Below are positions 6,020-7,118 of a DNA stretch of 7,118 bases, one piece after another. The DNA is from Pseudomonadota bacterium. GTDB lineage: Bacteria > Pseudomonadota > Gammaproteobacteria > Steroidobacterales > Steroidobacteraceae. How positions within the stretch are numbered: position 1 is the stretch's first letter; each line of letters begins with the position of its first letter. Location: assembly GCA_021838065.1 (NCBI GenBank), contig JAKCEJ010000153.1, positions 1 to 7,118 on the forward strand, read 5' to 3'. Made by a program: the position numbers and the translations under genes. Under the pieces are notes generated by a model that made no database searches, was not told where the DNA came from, and saw only the letters and a list, made by a program, of their open reading frames with translations.

Positions 6020-6805
6020 ACTCAGATCCGGCTCGCCGAGCACGCTGAGGATGGCCGCGCGCGCCTGCTCGCGCAGCAGGGCCGCGCAATGCGCCGGTGC
6101 GCCCTCCGGCGGCGCGATGGGCGGGAGGATCTGCACCTCGATGCGCGCCGGGCGAGGCAGCTCGCCGCGCGGCGAGAGCGCGGCCCGGGTGCCGCGCACG
6201 ACGACCGGGACCACCGGGCAGCCTGCCTTCACGGCCGTGGTGAAGGCACCGCTGTGAAACTTCAGCAGCCCGGGGGTGGGCGTGAAGGTGCCTTCGGGGA
6301 AGAACACCAGCGAGTGACCATTGGTTGCCGTGCGCAGCACGCGCAGCGCATCGGCGCCGCCGCGGCGGCGATCGAAGCGCTCGACGAATTGCGAGCCGAT
6401 GTGCCGCAGGAATGCGCCGGCAAGCGGTACTTCGGCCATTTCCCGCTTGATGACGAAACCGAACCGTGCGGGCAGTACGGCGGTGAACACGGGACCGTCG
6501 AGGTAGCTCGCGTGATTGGCGACGATCACGCATTGCCCCGGCGGCAGGTTTTCCATGCCGCGCACGGCGGGGCGCATGCCGAGGCTGGCCAGCAGCAGCC
6601 GCGCCATGCGCCGGGCGGCGGCCCGCCGGCGTGCAAGCCCCGGCAGGACGCTCGTCGCGAGCAGCGCGCCGAGCCCCATCAGCAGGAAGACGGCCGCTGC
6701 GTACCCCGTGAAGGCCAGCCTGAGCGGTACCAGGGCAAGAGCGCGCAGAGGGCGTGGAGGTGCGGATGGTTCCTGCGGCATCGTACGGTCGGCGCAGCGA
6801 CGCAT
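5957..6805 (-). CDS. plsC: 1-acyl-sn-glycerol-3-phosphate acyltransferase (PlsC-like)
   Basis: This 282-residue membrane-associated acyltransferase probably transfers an acyl chain to lysophosphatidic acid in phospholipid synthesis at the inner membrane. The acceptor motif NHASYLD gives H98-x4-D103. A block at 127-143 (PLAGAFLRHIGSQFVER) corresponds to motif II, FPEGTF (169-174) to motif III and CPVVPVVVRG (196-205) to motif IV. A hydrophobic segment at about 26-56 is probably a membrane anchor, followed by a basic patch (RRRAAARR). The start is uncertain: ATG 6805 lies within a palindrome, and an in-frame ATG at 6781 (MPQEPS) is equally plausible; neither has a good Shine-Dalgarno. The last 21 codons and stop are encoded opposite the end of the mutase gene, so the two genes converge and overlap. 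Some HxxxxD paralogues acylate ornithine lipids or other acceptors, so the exact acceptor is not certain. Confidence 0.92.
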   Translation of the reverse strand: MRRCADRTMPQEPSAPPRPLRALALVPLRLAFTGYAAAVFLLMGLGALLATSVLPGLARRRAAARRMARLLLASLGMRPAVRGMENLPPGQCVIVANHASYLDGPVFTAVLPARFGFVIKREMAEVPLAGAFLRHIGSQFVERFDRRRGGADALRVLRTATNGHSLVFFPEGTFTPTPGLLKFHSGAFTTAVKAGCPVVPVVVRGTRAALSPRGELPRPARIEVQILPPIAPPEGAPAHCAALLREQARAAILSVLGEPDLSSHVAPVAAADLVQGVGDLPE

Positions 6806-6812
6806 CGATGCG
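6801..6812. repeat. Perfect 12-bp palindrome at the plsC start
   Basis: CGCATCGATGCG is self-complementary. Beyond one mismatch on each side it continues with GCG (6797-6799) and CGC (6814-6816), giving 18 of 20 symmetric positions. It covers ATG 6805 of plsC, or lies in the leader if translation starts at 6781. It could be a regulator site or a chance palindrome. Confidence 0.3.
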
Positions 6813-6986
6813 ACGCTATTGTGATCGGGTTCTCTATTACGTTAACAAGAGGGCCTGAGTGTGAAGATCATCACGCCGCCCGCTGGCAGGTGGTCACCAT
6901 ACTGCGATTGCCACCGTGACGCCGGAATATTTGCCGACGGGGCCGGGATTCGTCGGACGGCGCTCGGATCTGCAGCGAGAGGGAAA
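6806..6986. promoter_or_regulatory. Divergent intergenic region between plsC and xerD
   Basis: These 181 nt separate divergently oriented genes and should hold both promoters. The stretch around 6813-6850 is noticeably more AT-rich than the rest (it includes CTATTACGTTAAC), as expected for a promoter. On the minus strand TTGTTA (6849-6844) with a CACAAT-like hexamer about 19 nt downstream is a weak candidate for plsC. No hexamer pair on either strand is convincing. The xerD frame stays open back through this region to a GTG at 6861. Confidence 0.4.
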
Positions 6987-7118
6987 TTGTCGAACGATTC
7001 TGCCGTAATTGCCAAGCCTGCTCACCCCGACGCGGATCCGGCGGTCAACCGCTTTCTGGATGCCGTGTGGATGGAGCGCGGCCTCTCGGCCAATACGCTG
7101 GCGGCCTATCGGGCGGAC
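6987..7118 (+). CDS. xerD: Tyrosine recombinase XerD-like, N-terminal part (runs off right edge)
   Basis: The first 44 codons of a site-specific tyrosine recombinase are present. NRFLDAVWMERGLSANTLAAYRAD matches the start of the SAM-like core-binding domain of XerC/XerD, where ERGLS-NTL-AYR is highly conserved. The wording is closer to XerD than XerC. XerCD resolves chromosome dimers at dif during division. The catalytic domain (R-HxxR-Y) lies outside the window. TTG 6987 is chosen because GAGAGGG (6977-6983) lies just upstream and it leaves about 21 residues before RFLD, close to the family norm. The frame is open further upstream to a GTG at 6861, which would add 42 residues unlike the family. 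A phage-type or XerC-like integrase cannot be excluded from this fragment alone, but the divergent plsC neighbour and lack of mobile genes favour a housekeeping gene. Confidence 0.8.
   Translation, partial: MSNDSAVIAKPAHPDADPAVNRFLDAVWMERGLSANTLAAYRAD

Noticed and set aside
6089..6919. Plus-strand open frame opposite plsC.
   Set aside because: Low-complexity Arg/His/Gly-rich translation antisense to a clear acyltransferase; the open frame is expected from the GC bias.

Overview
The window is GC-rich DNA with high-GC third codon positions and tight gene packing. It looks like a chromosomal segment of a high-GC proteobacterium, most likely a gammaproteobacterium. That guess rests on the XerD-like N-terminus at the right edge and the general gene content; no rRNA or tRNA is present to confirm it. 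I see no phage, transposon, CRISPR or plasmid functions.

Left part (1-2282, all minus strand): an apparent three-gene operon. Its order of transcription is a TetR-family regulator (2282-1551), a thiolase (1522-341) and an HSD10-like short-chain dehydrogenase that runs off the left edge (312-1). Both intergenic gaps are 28 nt, and both downstream genes have clear Shine-Dalgarno sequences. Middle (2283-2542): a 260-nt divergent control region. It has a plausible sigma70-type promoter for the rightward gene and two inverted repeats sharing the half-site CCGGT/ACCGG, which are candidate operators for the regulator.

Right of that (2543-6019, plus strand) is a complete fused acyl-CoA mutase of the IcmF type: a B12-binding domain, a MeaB-like G-protein chaperone and a mutase TIM barrel in one 1158-residue chain. 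It overlaps tail-to-tail by 63 bp with a minus-strand PlsC-like acyltransferase (6805-5957). A 181-nt spacer then separates plsC from the divergently transcribed start of a XerD-like tyrosine recombinase (6987 to the right edge).

The genes can be read as one catabolic module (inference). IcmF would convert isobutyryl-CoA (from valine) to n-butyryl-CoA, or act on another branched acyl-CoA. The dehydrogenase and thiolase would carry out the last two steps of beta-oxidation, 3-hydroxyacyl-CoA to 3-ketoacyl-CoA to acetyl-CoA or propionyl-CoA, and the same pair would also serve isoleucine breakdown. The missing acyl-CoA dehydrogenase and enoyl-CoA hydratase could lie beyond the left edge. The most interesting molecular detail is in the mutase. 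It has a tyrosine (Y602) where I recall phenylalanine in characterised IcmF proteins, combined with the ICM-type glutamine (Q806), and an insertion of roughly 50-60 residues just before the Q806 loop. plsC and xerD look like ordinary housekeeping neighbours.
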